A DNA stretch of 64,000 nt from Mitsuokella sp047974105. GTDB lineage: Bacteria; Bacillota; Negativicutes; Selenomonadales; Selenomonadaceae. The stretch's first letter is position 1; the number at the start of each line of letters is the position of its first letter. A model generated the notes under the pieces. It was not told where the DNA came from. It ran no database searches and saw only the letters and a program-made list of their open reading frames with translations. A program made the translations under genes and the position numbers. Below, piece by piece: positions 31,478 through 41,070 of this stretch. The stretch lies in the NCBI RefSeq assembly GCF_047974105.1, contig NZ_JBHYRS010000005.1, positions 150,659 to 214,658 of the forward strand, given 5' to 3'.

Positions 31478-32770
31478 ATGATCGAGCGTTATACCAATCC
31501 GGAAATGGGCCATCTCTGGTCTATCGAAAATGAGTGGCAGCAGATCCTGAATGTCGAGATGGCTGCTTGCGATGCTATGGCTGAGCTTGGCGAGATCCCG
31601 AAAGAGGCCGCAAAGAACATCCGTGCAAAAGCAAAGTTTGACGTCAACCGCATCCACGAGATTGAGTCTGTTACGCATCATGATATCATTGCATTCCTGA
31701 CGAATGTGGCAGAGAATGTCGGTGATGATTCCAAGTATATCCACAAAGGCCTGACTTCTTCGGACGTCAAGGATACGGCTGTCTGCATGATGATGCGCGA
31801 TGCCTGCGATATCCTTCTCGACGACCTTAAGAAATTCCGTGAGGTCCTGCGCCGCCGCGCTAAGGAATTCAAACATACGCCGTGCATTGGCCGCACGCAT
31901 GGCATCCATGCTGAACCGATGACGTTCGGCCTCAAGATGTTGCTCTGGAGCGCTGAAATCGAGCGCGATATCGAGCGCATGGAGCATGCCAAGAAAATCG
32001 TCTCGGTCTGCAAGCTTTCGGGTGCTGTCGGCACGTACTCCAACATTGACCCGAAAATCGAGCAGATGGTCGGCAAGACGCTCGGCCTGACGCCGGTCCG
32101 TCTCGCTACGCAGGTTATCCAGCGTGACCGTCATGCAGAATTCGTTACGGCCATTGCCATCTGCTCCTCGACGCTTGAGAAGATTGCGACGGAAGTCCGG
32201 AATCTGCAGCGCACGGATATCCGTGAGGCAGAAGAGTACTTCTCCCCGGGACAGAAGGGTTCCTCGGCTATGCCGCATAAGCGCAACCCAATCAACTGCG
32301 AGCGCATCTCGGGCATGGCCCGCCTGAACCGCGGCAATGCCGTTGCAGCTCTGGAAGACATCACGCTCTGGCATGAGCGCGACATCTCGCATTCCTCCGT
32401 TGAACGCGTCATCCTGCCGGATTCCTCGATCAACCTCGATTACTGCACGACGAAGCTCACGGATATCATCGATAAGCTGCTCGTCTATCCGGAAAAGATG
32501 CTTCACAACATGCAGCGCACGGGCGGCCTCATCTACAGCCAGCGCATCCTGCTGACGGTTGTCGACAAGGGCGTACTGCGTGAAGATGCCTACAAGTGGG
32601 TACAGCGCAATGCCATGAAGCGCTGGATGGAAGGTCAGGATTTCCGCACGAGCGTTGAGAATGACCCGGACATCACGAAGTATCTGACGAAGGAAGAAAT
32701 CGACGACTGCTTCGATTATAAATACTTCCTGCGCCATGTCGATATGATCTTTGAGCGCTTCGGCCTTTGA
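31478..32770 (+). CDS. purB: Adenylosuccinate lyase
   Basis: 430-residue fumarase/aspartase superfamily enzyme that cleaves SAICAR and adenylosuccinate, releasing fumarate. Landmarks: ESVTHHDIIAFLTNVAE, HKGLTSSDVKDTA, GRTHGIHAEPMTFGLK (catalytic His) and the signature loop SSAMPHKRNPI, then DISHSSVERVILPDSSI. The ATG follows TTGAGGAGGAAATCACTAA. It sits behind a structured leader and 90 bp before purA, with which it makes AMP from IMP. Confidence 0.97.
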   Translation: MIERYTNPEMGHLWSIENEWQQILNVEMAACDAMAELGEIPKEAAKNIRAKAKFDVNRIHEIESVTHHDIIAFLTNVAENVGDDSKYIHKGLTSSDVKDTAVCMMMRDACDILLDDLKKFREVLRRRAKEFKHTPCIGRTHGIHAEPMTFGLKMLLWSAEIERDIERMEHAKKIVSVCKLSGAVGTYSNIDPKIEQMVGKTLGLTPVRLATQVIQRDRHAEFVTAIAICSSTLEKIATEVRNLQRTDIREAEEYFSPGQKGSSAMPHKRNPINCERISGMARLNRGNAVAALEDITLWHERDISHSSVERVILPDSSINLDYCTTKLTDIIDKLLVYPEKMLHNMQRTGGLIYSQRILLTVVDKGVLREDAYKWVQRNAMKRWMEGQDFRTSVENDPDITKYLTKEEIDDCFDYKYFLRHVDMIFERFGL

Positions 32771-32797
32771 GACCTATAATAAATGAATAAATGAAAG

Positions 32798-32832
32798 AAA
32801 GCCTCTTCTCCCTGCGGGGAGAGGGCTTTTCT
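32798..32832 (+). terminator. Terminator-like hairpin between purB and purA
   Basis: AAAGCCTCTTCTCCC and GGGGAGAGGGCTTTT form an imperfect stem ending in TTTTC, in the 90-bp gap. It may reduce transcription into purA. Confidence 0.65.
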
Positions 32833-32860
32833 ATGTCGATTCATAAAGGAGAGACAGATT

Positions 32861-34147
32861 ATGTCAACAGTAGTAGTAACGGGTACGCAGTGGGGCGACG
32901 AAGGCAAGGGCAAGATCGTCGACTATCTCGCACAGCAGGCGGATACGGTCGTACGTTTTCAGGGCGGCAGCAATGCCGGCCATACGGTCGTCGTCGATGG
33001 CGTCGATTACAAACTGCGCCTGATGCCGTCGGGCATCCTTTTCAAGGGTTCGCACTGCGTGGTCGGCAATGGTGTGGCGTTCAATCCGAAAGTCATGCTG
33101 CAGGAGATGGACGCTCTTTCTGAGCGCGGCATTGACCTTTCGGGCATCCGCATCAGCAACCGTGCGCAGCTCGTTCTGCCGTATCACTGCCTGATCGACC
33201 AGCTCTCAGATGAGGCGCGCGGCAAAGGTAAAGTCGGCACGACGCATAACGGCATCGGCCCGTGCTATGTCGACCGCGACAACCGCATCGGCATCCGCGT
33301 CTGCGATTTCATCGATAAGGAAGAGTTTGCGAAACGCCTGAAGGAAAATCTCGCCATCAAGAACCGCGAGCTCAAGCTTCTCTATGACCACGAGCCTCTT
33401 GACTATGATGAAATCCTTGCAGAATACAATGGCTATGCAGACCGTCTGCGTCCGTATGTCTGCGATACGATTGCCCTGCTCGATGAAGAAATCAAAGAAG
33501 GCCGCAAGATCCTCTTCGAGGGTGCTCAGGCCACGATGCTCGATATCGACTACGGCACGTATCCGTATGTCACGGCTTCGCACCCGATTTCCGGCGGCGT
33601 CGGCATTGGTGCCGGCGTAGCTCCGCAGAAAATCGACAAGGTTGTCGGCATTGTCAAGGCTTACTGCACGCGTGTCGGCGAGGGCCCGTTCCCGACGGAA
33701 CAGCTCAACGAAATCGGCAATAAGCTGCGCGAAGTCGGCCATGAATACGGCGTTGTCACGGGCCGCCCGCGCCGTACGGGCTGGCTTGATGCCTGCGTTG
33801 TCCGCTATGCCGGCATCCTCTCGGGCATTGATTACATGGCTGTCACGCGCCTCGATATCCTCGATGATTTCGATGAGATCAAGATGTGCGTCGGCTACAA
33901 ATATCAGGGCAAACTGCTCAACGAGATTCCGGCCAGCCTCAAGGTGCTTGCCGAAGTCGAGCCAGTTTACGAGACATTTGCGGGCTGGAAGTGCGATATC
34001 ACGAAAGTCCGCAAGTACGAAGACCTGCCGGAGAACGCCAAGAAGTATCTGACGCGCATGGCAGAAGTTACGGGCATCGCCCTGGGCATCGTTTCCGTCG
34101 GCCCGAACCGCGACGAGACGATCGTCATCGCCAACGACATCTTTTGA
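32861..34147 (+). CDS. purA: Adenylosuccinate synthetase
   Basis: 428 residues, normal size. GTP-dependent ligation of aspartate to IMP, the first committed step to AMP. Motifs: GTQWGDEGKGKIVD (P-loop and catalytic Asp), GGSNAGHTVV, GTTHNGIGPCYVDR, FEGAQATMLDIDYGTYPYVT, the VTGRPRRTGWLD arginine region and GPNRDETI. The ATG follows AAGGAGAGACAGATT. The neighbouring purB performs the next reaction. Confidence 0.97.
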   Translation: MSTVVVTGTQWGDEGKGKIVDYLAQQADTVVRFQGGSNAGHTVVVDGVDYKLRLMPSGILFKGSHCVVGNGVAFNPKVMLQEMDALSERGIDLSGIRISNRAQLVLPYHCLIDQLSDEARGKGKVGTTHNGIGPCYVDRDNRIGIRVCDFIDKEEFAKRLKENLAIKNRELKLLYDHEPLDYDEILAEYNGYADRLRPYVCDTIALLDEEIKEGRKILFEGAQATMLDIDYGTYPYVTASHPISGGVGIGAGVAPQKIDKVVGIVKAYCTRVGEGPFPTEQLNEIGNKLREVGHEYGVVTGRPRRTGWLDACVVRYAGILSGIDYMAVTRLDILDDFDEIKMCVGYKYQGKLLNEIPASLKVLAEVEPVYETFAGWKCDITKVRKYEDLPENAKKYLTRMAEVTGIALGIVSVGPNRDETIVIANDIF

Positions 34148-34191
34148 TTGTGATATCCTGAGCTAAATTCGCATATTGTGAGTAAGGTGAG

Positions 34192-34227
34192 GAGCCTCCG
34201 CATTGTTTCGCGGAGGCTCTTTTTTTA
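34192..34227 (+). terminator. Rho-independent terminator after purA
   Basis: GAGCCTCCGC (34192-34201) pairs with GCGGAGGCTC (34210-34219), then eight T. Confidence 0.94.
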
Positions 34228-34332
34228 TGCTGTTTTATCATATCGATAATAACTGTTCGTATGAAGTACATTAATACAATGATAAGCAGGAAATGGATAA
34301 GCTGCTAATAAATAAAAAAGAATAAAAATAGA

Positions 34333-34387
34333 TTGACAAATCAGAAGCATCGTGATATATTAAAACCATCAGATGTGCTCGAACACA
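34333..34387 (+). promoter_or_regulatory. Arabinose operon promoter and operator candidate
   Basis: -35 TTGACA (34333-34338) and -10 TATATT (34356-34361), spacer 17 bp. A near-perfect palindrome, TGTGCTCGAACACA (34374-34387), lies just downstream of the expected start, a classic repressor position. The LacI-type regulator at 39842 is the natural candidate, though unproven. The rest of 34228-34440 is AT-rich without genes. Confidence 0.65.
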
Positions 34388-34440
34388 AAAGAGCAAAACA
34401 GAGTAAAATGTGGTAATTATAAACAAAGGAGAGACAAGAA

Positions 34441-35856
34441 ATGGTAACAAGCACAGGAAATGCTCCGGAGAAGAAAATCCCCAGCGCATTCATTTATTTC
34501 TTTGGATCCTTCGGTGGTATCCTCTTTGGTTATGATATCGGCGTTATGACCGGTGCGCTGCCGTTCCTGCAGAACGATTGGAACTTGCAGGGCAATGCGG
34601 GCATCATCGGTTGGATCACATCGGCCGTCATGTTCGGTGCTATTTTCGGCGGTGCTCTTGCCGGTCAGCTTTCCGACCGTCTCGGCCGCCGCAAGATGAT
34701 TCTCATCTCGGCTATCATCTTTGTCGTCGGTTCTGTTCTCTCAGGTATTGCACCGCACAACGGCCAGTATTACCTCATCGGTGTGCGTATCCTCTTAGGC
34801 TTGGCTGTTGGTGCAGCTTCCGCGCTGGTTCCGGCTTATATGTCGGAGATGGCGCCGGCACGCCTCAGAGGCCGTCTTTCCGGCCTGAACCAGACGATGA
34901 TCGTCTCGGGCATGCTGCTTTCCTACGTTGTGGATTATCTTTTGAAGGACCTGCCGGAAACGATGGCATGGAGACTTATGCTCGGCCTTGCCGCTGTTCC
35001 TGCCCTGATCCTGTTCCTCGGTGTCCTGCGCCTGCCGGAGTCGCCGCGTTTCCTCGTAAAACATGGCCTTGTTGACCAGGCACGTCGTGTGCTCGGTTAC
35101 ATCCGCAACACGAAAGAAGAAGTCGAGGCAGAGCTCGCCGACATCAAGGAAATGACGACGACGGAAGCCAATACGAAGGAACCGTCGCTTGCCACGCTGT
35201 TCTCGGATAAATACCGCTACCTCGTTACGGCTGGTGTCGGCGTTGCCGCTTTCCAGCAGTTCCAGGGTGCCAACGCAATTTTCTACTACATTCCGCTGAT
35301 TGTTGAAAAAGCAACGGGCCAGGCAGCAAGTTCGCAGCTCATGTGGCCGATCATTCAGGGCATCCTGCTCGTTCTCGGCTCCCTCATCTTCCTCGTCATC
35401 GCAGATAAATTCAACCGCCGCACGCTGCTGACGGTCGGCGGCACGATCATGGGCCTTTCGTTCATCCTGCCGGCAGTCATCAACAGCATCATTCCGGATG
35501 CAGACCCGATGATGATTGTTTTCTTCCTCTGCATTTACGTTGCCTTCTATTCCTTCACTTGGGCTCCGCTGACCTGGGTTATTGTCGGTGAGATTTTCCC
35601 GCTGGCTATCCGCGGCCGCGCAGCTGGTCTCGCTTCCTCGTTCAACTGGATTGGTTCCTTCCTCGTTGGTCTGCTGTTCCCAATCATGACGGCTTCGTTC
35701 TCGCAGGCAGCTGTATTTGCCATCTTCGGTGTCATCTGCCTGCTCGGCGTTGCGTTCATCCGCAACTGCGTGCCGGAAACGCGCGGTCATACGCTTGAGG
35801 AGATCGAAGCAGCTGGTACGAAAAAATCTGCCAAAGCTTCTGTGCATAACGCATAA
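34441..35856 (+). CDS. araE: Sugar/H+ symporter of the MFS sugar porter family, probably arabinose
   Basis: 471 residues, 12 predicted helices. Family signatures: FGGILFGYDIGVMTGALPF, DRLGRRKMILI, RLRGRLSGLNQTMIVSG, PESPRFLV, QQFQGANAIFYY, and PETRGHTLEEIE at the C-terminus. These match the AraE/XylE branch. Arabinose is inferred from the following ribulokinase, araD and araA. The ATG at 34441 follows AAGGAGAGACAAGAA, first gene of the operon. Confidence 0.88.
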   Translation: MVTSTGNAPEKKIPSAFIYFFGSFGGILFGYDIGVMTGALPFLQNDWNLQGNAGIIGWITSAVMFGAIFGGALAGQLSDRLGRRKMILISAIIFVVGSVLSGIAPHNGQYYLIGVRILLGLAVGAASALVPAYMSEMAPARLRGRLSGLNQTMIVSGMLLSYVVDYLLKDLPETMAWRLMLGLAAVPALILFLGVLRLPESPRFLVKHGLVDQARRVLGYIRNTKEEVEAELADIKEMTTTEANTKEPSLATLFSDKYRYLVTAGVGVAAFQQFQGANAIFYYIPLIVEKATGQAASSQLMWPIIQGILLVLGSLIFLVIADKFNRRTLLTVGGTIMGLSFILPAVINSIIPDADPMMIVFFLCIYVAFYSFTWAPLTWVIVGEIFPLAIRGRAAGLASSFNWIGSFLVGLLFPIMTASFSQAAVFAIFGVICLLGVAFIRNCVPETRGHTLEEIEAAGTKKSAKASVHNA

Positions 35857-35886
35857 GTCCATTATTACATCGAGGAGACATTTGCC

Positions 35887-37500
35887 ATGGATTTGAAAAA
35901 GAATGCTGCAGCGATAGAGGAGGGCCGCACGGCCCTCGGCCTGGAGCTCGGCTCGACGAATATCAAGATGGTGCTTGTAAATGAAGCCTGCGAGACACTG
36001 GCTTCGACGAGCTACGGCTGGGAAAATCAGCTCGTGGACGGCATCTGGACGTATGATCTGGCAACGGTCTGGCTCGGCATTGAGGACTGCTTCCACAGCC
36101 TGACGGCCGATGTGCAGAGCCGCTATCATGTGGAAATCAAGAAAATCGGCTCGATTGGCGTCAGCGCCATGATGCACGGCTATCTGCCGTTTGATAAAGA
36201 CGGCAAGCAGCTCGCACCGTTCCGCACCTGGCGCAATAACATCACGGGCGAGGCTGCCGGGAAACTTACGGAGCTGTTCGGCTTCAATATTCCGCAGCGC
36301 TGGAGCATTGCACATCTCTATCAGGCCATCCTCAAAGATGAGGCGCATGTCAAGGATATCGCATTTCTGACGACGTTGGCCGGCTACGTACATTGGCAGC
36401 TCAGCGGTGAGAAGGTCCTCGGCATCGGCGATGCTTCGGGCATGTTCCCGATTGACGAGCAGACCGGCACGTACGATGCCGGCATGGTGGAGAAATTCTC
36501 CGCACTGCCTGAAGTAAAGAAGTATCCATGGAAGCTCGGGGAAATCCTGCCAAAGCCGCTGCGCGCCGGCACGAAAGCCGGCCAGCTGACAAAAGAAGGC
36601 GCATGGCTGCTCGACCCGACGGGCAAACTTGAGCCGGGAGCCCTGATGGCGCCGCCTGAGGGCGATGCCGGCACGGGCATGGTCGCGACGAACGCCGTGC
36701 GCAAACGCACGGGCAATATCTCCGTCGGCACGTCGGCATTCTCGATGAACGTACTCGATGCACCTTTAAAGGCGGTTCACCGCGATATCGATATCGTGAC
36801 GACGCCAGACGGCGCGCCTGTAGCCATGGTTCATACGAATAACTGCTCGAGTGACCTCAATGCCTGGGTGCAGCTCTTTGGCGAATTTGCCGAGCTCATC
36901 GGCCACGGTCAGACGCCGGCGAAACTCTATCGGACGCTCTTTGAGGCTTCGCAGAAGGCAGACCGCGATGCCGGGGGACTCCTTAACTACAGCTGCCTCT
37001 CAGGTGAAAATATCACCGATGTGGAGACAGGCAGACCTCTCTTCGTGCGTACGCCGCACAGCAAAATGAACCTTGCAAACTTTATGCTTGCTCAGCTCTA
37101 TGGCTGCTTTGCACCACTCAAGATTGGCATGGATATTCTCGTCAAGGAAGAGGGCGTGCAGACAGATGTCATGATTGCCCAAGGCGGCCTCTTTAAGACG
37201 CCGGTCATCGGTCAGCAGGTCCTTGCCGACTGCCTCGGCCTGCCAATCACCGTCATGGAGACGGCAGGGGAAGGCGGCCCGTGGGGCATGGCTGTGCTCG
37301 CAGTCTTTGCGAAATGGCATGGCGAAAAAGCCCTGGCCGACTTCCTCGATGACGATGTCTTCCACAATCCGGAAAGCTCGACACTGCTGCCGACGGAAGC
37401 AGGACGTCTCGGCTGCCAGAAATTCATCACAGCCTATAAAGAAGGTTTGGAAGTCGAACGTCAGGCAGGCAAAGCTGTAGCAGACCGTACGGAAGCGTAA
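35887..37500 (+). CDS. FGGY family carbohydrate kinase, probable L-ribulokinase
   Basis: 537 residues. N-terminal FGGY lobe with phosphate-binding LGLELGSTNIKMVLV, then GVSAMMHGYLPFD, and C-terminal lobe with SVGTSAFSMNV, MIAQGGLFKTPVI and ETAGEGGPWGMAVLA (adenosine-binding region). It is predicted to phosphorylate L-ribulose made by AraA and feed AraD. It belongs to the FGGY type found in Firmicutes arabinose operons and is not a close match to classical E. coli AraB, so the symbol is withheld. ATG 35887 is behind GAGGAGACATTTGCC. Confidence 0.85.
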   Translation: MDLKKNAAAIEEGRTALGLELGSTNIKMVLVNEACETLASTSYGWENQLVDGIWTYDLATVWLGIEDCFHSLTADVQSRYHVEIKKIGSIGVSAMMHGYLPFDKDGKQLAPFRTWRNNITGEAAGKLTELFGFNIPQRWSIAHLYQAILKDEAHVKDIAFLTTLAGYVHWQLSGEKVLGIGDASGMFPIDEQTGTYDAGMVEKFSALPEVKKYPWKLGEILPKPLRAGTKAGQLTKEGAWLLDPTGKLEPGALMAPPEGDAGTGMVATNAVRKRTGNISVGTSAFSMNVLDAPLKAVHRDIDIVTTPDGAPVAMVHTNNCSSDLNAWVQLFGEFAELIGHGQTPAKLYRTLFEASQKADRDAGGLLNYSCLSGENITDVETGRPLFVRTPHSKMNLANFMLAQLYGCFAPLKIGMDILVKEEGVQTDVMIAQGGLFKTPVIGQQVLADCLGLPITVMETAGEGGPWGMAVLAVFAKWHGEKALADFLDDDVFHNPESSTLLPTEAGRLGCQKFITAYKEGLEVERQAGKAVADRTEA

Positions 37501-37524
37501 TTTCTTGAAAGGATCCTATTATAT

Positions 37525-38253
37525 ATGTTAGAAGAACTCAAACAGGAAGTTTATGAAGCGAATATGATGCTGCCGAAACTCGGCATTGTCACATTCACCT
37601 GGGGCAATGTCTCGGGCATCGACCGTGAGAAGAACCTCTTCGTCATCAAGCCGTCGGGCGTGCCGTACGAAGATTTGAAGCCTTCGGATATGGTTGTAGT
37701 CGACCTTGAGGGCCATGTCGTCGAAGGCGAGATGAATCCTTCGAGCGATACGATGACGCATCTTGTACTCTACAAGGCATTCCCGAATATCAAGGCTGTC
37801 GTCCACACGCATTCCAAATGGGCCGTTTCTTTTGCCGAAGCCGGTGTGCCGATTGAGGCACTGGGTACGACCCATGCCGATACATTCTACGGCGATGTTC
37901 CTGTGACCGATGCTTTGACGAAACAGGAAATCGAAGAAGCCTATGAAGAGAACACGGGCAAGGTCATCGTCCGCACGTTCAAAGAATATGGCATTGACCC
38001 TGATGCCGTACCGGCTGTTCTCGTCAAGCAGCATGGCCCGTTCACCTGGGGACCGAGCCCGAAAAAGGCTGTCGAGAATGCGAAAATCCTCGAAGTCGTC
38101 GCCGAGATGAACTACCATGCCCTGCAGCTCACGCGTGCCGATATCCGCGTGCCGCAGTTCCTCTTAGACAAGCATTATTACCGCAAACACGGCGCCAATG
38201 CCTACTATGGTCAGAACAACGCCAAGTCCAAGAGCGGTGCTACCCATAAATAA
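37525..38253 (+). CDS. araD: L-ribulose-5-phosphate 4-epimerase
   Basis: 242-residue class II aldolase-like zinc enzyme that converts L-ribulose 5-phosphate to D-xylulose 5-phosphate. Visible: TFTWGNVSGIDREKNLFVIK, KPSGVPYEDLKPSDMVVVDL, zinc His pair VVHTHSKWAVSFAEAG, GTTHADTFYGDVPV and VLVKQHGPFTWG. The ATG follows GAAAGGATCCTATTATAT, 24 nt after the kinase. Confidence 0.95.
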   Translation: MLEELKQEVYEANMMLPKLGIVTFTWGNVSGIDREKNLFVIKPSGVPYEDLKPSDMVVVDLEGHVVEGEMNPSSDTMTHLVLYKAFPNIKAVVHTHSKWAVSFAEAGVPIEALGTTHADTFYGDVPVTDALTKQEIEEAYEENTGKVIVRTFKEYGIDPDAVPAVLVKQHGPFTWGPSPKKAVENAKILEVVAEMNYHALQLTRADIRVPQFLLDKHYYRKHGANAYYGQNNAKSKSGATHK

Positions 38254-38301
38254 AAAGTTTTTGATTTTAGGAAATTTGATTTCAGAAGGGAAGTCCATAT
38301 C

Positions 38302-39729
38302 ATGCTGAAACTCTCGAATGCTTACAAATTCTGGTTTGTCGCTGGTTCCCAGTTCCTTTATGGCGAGGAACAGCTCAAAAACGTCGCCCGCGATGCCGAA
38401 GACATCGTCAACAAGCTCAATGCAAGCGGCAAGCTGCCGTACCCGATCGAGTTCAAGGGTGTCATGACGACGGCCGATGGCATCACGCAGTTCATGAAGG
38501 ATGTCAACTACAATGACGAAGTAGCCGGTGTTATCACGTGGATGCATACGTTCTCTCCGGCCAAGAACTGGATTCGCGGCACGAAACTCCTGCAGAAACC
38601 GCTGCTGCACCTCGCTACGCAGTACCTCAATAAGATCCCGTACGATACGATTGACTTTGACTACATGAACCTCAACCAGAGTGCTCATGGCGACCGCGAG
38701 TACGGCTACCTCAATGCCCGTCTGCACCTCAACAACAAAGTCGTTTACGGCTGGTGGGGCGATGAAGAAGTTCAGCAGGAAATCGCTTCGTGGGAAGATG
38801 TTGCCGTCGCTTACAACGAGAGCTTCAAGATCAAGGTCTGCCGTTTCGGCGATACGATGCGCGATGTCGCTGTTACCGAGGGTGATAAGGTACAGGCTCA
38901 GATCCAGCTCGGCTGGACGGTCGACTATTGGCCGGTTGGTGACCTCGTCGAAGTAGTCGATGCGGTCAGCGAAGAAGACATCGACAAAGAATACAAGAAG
39001 CTGCAGGAAGACTACACGTTCAATCCGCAGAACAACAGCGCCGAAAAATTTGAGAGCTCCGTACGCTATCAGCTGCGCGAGTATCTCGGCATCAAGAAAT
39101 TCCTCGATGACAAGGGCTATACGGCTTTTTCGACGAATTTCCAGGACCTCAAAGGTCTCAAACAGCTGCCGGGCCTCGCTGCTCAGATGCTCATGCGCGA
39201 CGGCTACGGCTTTGCCGCTGAAGGCGACTGGAAGACGGCAGCCCTCACGCGTCTGCTGAAGATCATGGCACACAACGACCGCACGGTCTTCATGGAAGAT
39301 TACACGCTCGACCTGCGCAAAGGCCATGAAGCCATCCTCGGCGCACATATGCTCGAAGTCGATCCGTCCATTGCCAGCGACAAGCCGCGCGTTGAAGTCC
39401 ATCCGCTCGACATCGGCGGCAAGGATGATCCGGCCCGTCTCGTCTTCACCGGTGCTGACGGCGAAGGCATCGACTGCACGGTTGCGGACTTCCGCGAAGG
39501 CTTCCGCCTGATCAGTTACCCGGTTGACTGCCGTAAGGCCGAGGCCGAGACGCCGCATCTGCCGGTTGCAAAGCAGCTCTGGACGCCGAAAGTCGGCCTT
39601 AAGGAAGGTGCGACGGCCTGGATTCACGCCGGCGGCGGCCATCATACGGTCCTTTCCTTCCGCATCACGGAAGAGCAGATTCACGACCTCGGCACGATGC
39701 TCGGCATGGATCTCGTAGAAATTTGCTGA
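38302..39729 (+). CDS. araA: L-arabinose isomerase
   Basis: 475 residues, typical AraA length. It converts L-arabinose to L-ribulose in the cytosol with Mn2+. Recognisable segments: WFVAGSQFLYGEEQL at the N-terminus, WMHTFSPAKNWIRGT, HLATQYLNKIPYD, FMNL-type YMNLNQSAHGDREYGY, MEDYTLDL and the C-terminal GGGHHTVLSF. The ATG at 38302 follows GAAGGGAAGTCCATATC. Last gene of the operon, closed by the hairpin at 39767. Confidence 0.97.
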   Translation: MLKLSNAYKFWFVAGSQFLYGEEQLKNVARDAEDIVNKLNASGKLPYPIEFKGVMTTADGITQFMKDVNYNDEVAGVITWMHTFSPAKNWIRGTKLLQKPLLHLATQYLNKIPYDTIDFDYMNLNQSAHGDREYGYLNARLHLNNKVVYGWWGDEEVQQEIASWEDVAVAYNESFKIKVCRFGDTMRDVAVTEGDKVQAQIQLGWTVDYWPVGDLVEVVDAVSEEDIDKEYKKLQEDYTFNPQNNSAEKFESSVRYQLREYLGIKKFLDDKGYTAFSTNFQDLKGLKQLPGLAAQMLMRDGYGFAAEGDWKTAALTRLLKIMAHNDRTVFMEDYTLDLRKGHEAILGAHMLEVDPSIASDKPRVEVHPLDIGGKDDPARLVFTGADGEGIDCTVADFREGFRLISYPVDCRKAEAETPHLPVAKQLWTPKVGLKEGATAWIHAGGGHHTVLSFRITEEQIHDLGTMLGMDLVEIC

Positions 39730-39766
39730 TTCCCTTCTTTCTTGTAAAGACCAAATCCATACACCA

Positions 39767-39801
39767 GAAAAGCGCATCCTCGTTTTGAGGATGCGCTTTT
39801 C
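39767..39801. terminator. Bidirectional terminator after araA
   Basis: GAAAAGCGCATCCTC and GAGGATGCGCTTTTC form a 15-bp stem with loop GTTTT, between araA and the converging regulator gene. Confidence 0.92.
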
Positions 39802-39841
39802 GTATATCTTACTATCTAATAAGAAGCTTTTTGTTAAGGAG

Positions 39842-40864
39842 TCATCCTTCTACGTTTTGCAGGATGCGGATCTCGTTGCGCATGATGTATTTTTCGTGTT
39901 CGGGTTTGATGCCGTTGACGAGATAATCAAAGACAATCTGCATCGAGCGCTGCCCCTGTTGATGCGGATGTTGGTAGATGGCAGCCTGAATGACGCCTTT
40001 TTTCATCATTTCAATGGTCGTGGGAATCGTATCGAAGACAATCAGAGTGATGTCCTGGCGCTTCGCGGTGAGAACGGCGCGGGCAGCACCGTAAGCGCCG
40101 GCCGAGATGACGAAGAGGGCATTTGTTTCGGGGCGGTCTAAGAGCAGCTGGCGGATATCTTCATAGGCAATCATATCGTCATCTTCTGTTTCCTGTACGC
40201 CAAGAAAGTGAAAGTCGGCATGTTTTTTCATGATTTCAAGGAAGCCGTCAAGACGCTGGCGATGGCCGAGCATGTTGAGAGAACCCAAAAGGACGCCGGC
40301 ATACAGTGGACCCGGATGAATCATGCCTAAAAGAGCCGCGGCAGTCCTGCCGCCGTTGGGGTAGTCCGGTCCGACATAGCATTGACGTTTGGACGTTTCG
40401 ACATCGTTGTTGAGCGTGACGACAAAAATATCTTCTGCGACGCACTCATTGATTTTCTCGATGATGCGCGGATGATTCAGAGGGTCGATGATTAAGGCAT
40501 TGATGCCCTGCGCTTTGAGTTCATCGATGATTTCACATTGGCGGTCGATATCGAAACCGCGCATGCTGCGCCAGATGACCTCGAGGCCGTAAGAGGAAAA
40601 TTTGTCGGCCATGCGATGCATGGAATGCAGAACATCATCGAAGAAGCGGACGCCGTCTGACACAATCAGGACACCGACTATGGGATGCTTCTTGCGGGCG
40701 GCCAGTGCCTTGCCGGCAGGATTCGGATGATAATGAAGTTTTTCGGCCATTTCGCGGACGAGACGTTCTTTTTCCGGTTTGACTTTGCCGCGGCCGTTGA
40801 GCACGCGGTCTACTGTGCCGCGTGAGACTCCGCAGAGTTCGGCAATCTGTTTGATGGTTACCAT
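39842..40864 (-). CDS. LacI family regulator, probable arabinose operon repressor
   Basis: 340 residues. N-terminal LacI-type helix-turn-helix and hinge (TIKQIAELCGVSRGTVDRVL, then NPAGKALAARK) and a periplasmic-binding-like sugar domain (PIVGVLIVSDGVRFFDDVLH; LIIDPLNHPRIIEKINE; VGPDYPNGGRTAAALLG). It converges with araA. In many Firmicutes AraR is a GntR/LacI chimera, but here the DNA-binding part is LacI type. The arabinose assignment comes from position only. The ATG at 40864 follows AGAAAGAAG. Confidence 0.85.
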   Translation of the reverse strand: MVTIKQIAELCGVSRGTVDRVLNGRGKVKPEKERLVREMAEKLHYHPNPAGKALAARKKHPIVGVLIVSDGVRFFDDVLHSMHRMADKFSSYGLEVIWRSMRGFDIDRQCEIIDELKAQGINALIIDPLNHPRIIEKINECVAEDIFVVTLNNDVETSKRQCYVGPDYPNGGRTAAALLGMIHPGPLYAGVLLGSLNMLGHRQRLDGFLEIMKKHADFHFLGVQETEDDDMIAYEDIRQLLLDRPETNALFVISAGAYGAARAVLTAKRQDITLIVFDTIPTTIEMMKKGVIQAAIYQHPHQQGQRSMQIVFDYLVNGIKPEHEKYIMRNEIRILQNVEG

Positions 40865-40956
40865 GGTACGATCTTCTTTCTGTGCTGCATTTGGAGATAT
40901 TCTTATCTTTTATTCGCTTCGAACCGTTTGTTTTCCTGCTTATGGCACTTTGCGGA

Positions 40957-40985
40957 TTGATACCGGCTTTCTTTTTTGCTATAAT
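40957..40985 (+). promoter_or_regulatory. Promoter of HAD phosphatase gene
   Basis: -35 TTGATA (40957-40962) and -10 TATAAT (40980-40985), spacer 17 bp. Confidence 0.8.
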
Positions 40986-41070
40986 GTTCGCGATTACGGT
41001 ATTTTTATTTAAATGGAAGGAAACAGATGACTGTGCGGAGCAGGATGCTCCGGAAAGGATGACACGATTC

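Noticed and set aside
34795..36393. 532-residue antisense frame across the transporter and kinase genes
   Set aside because: Spans two real genes and their gap on the other strand; no motif.
38164..39777. 537-residue antisense frame across araA
   Set aside because: Shadow of a well-conserved gene, with low-complexity charged composition and no ribosome site.
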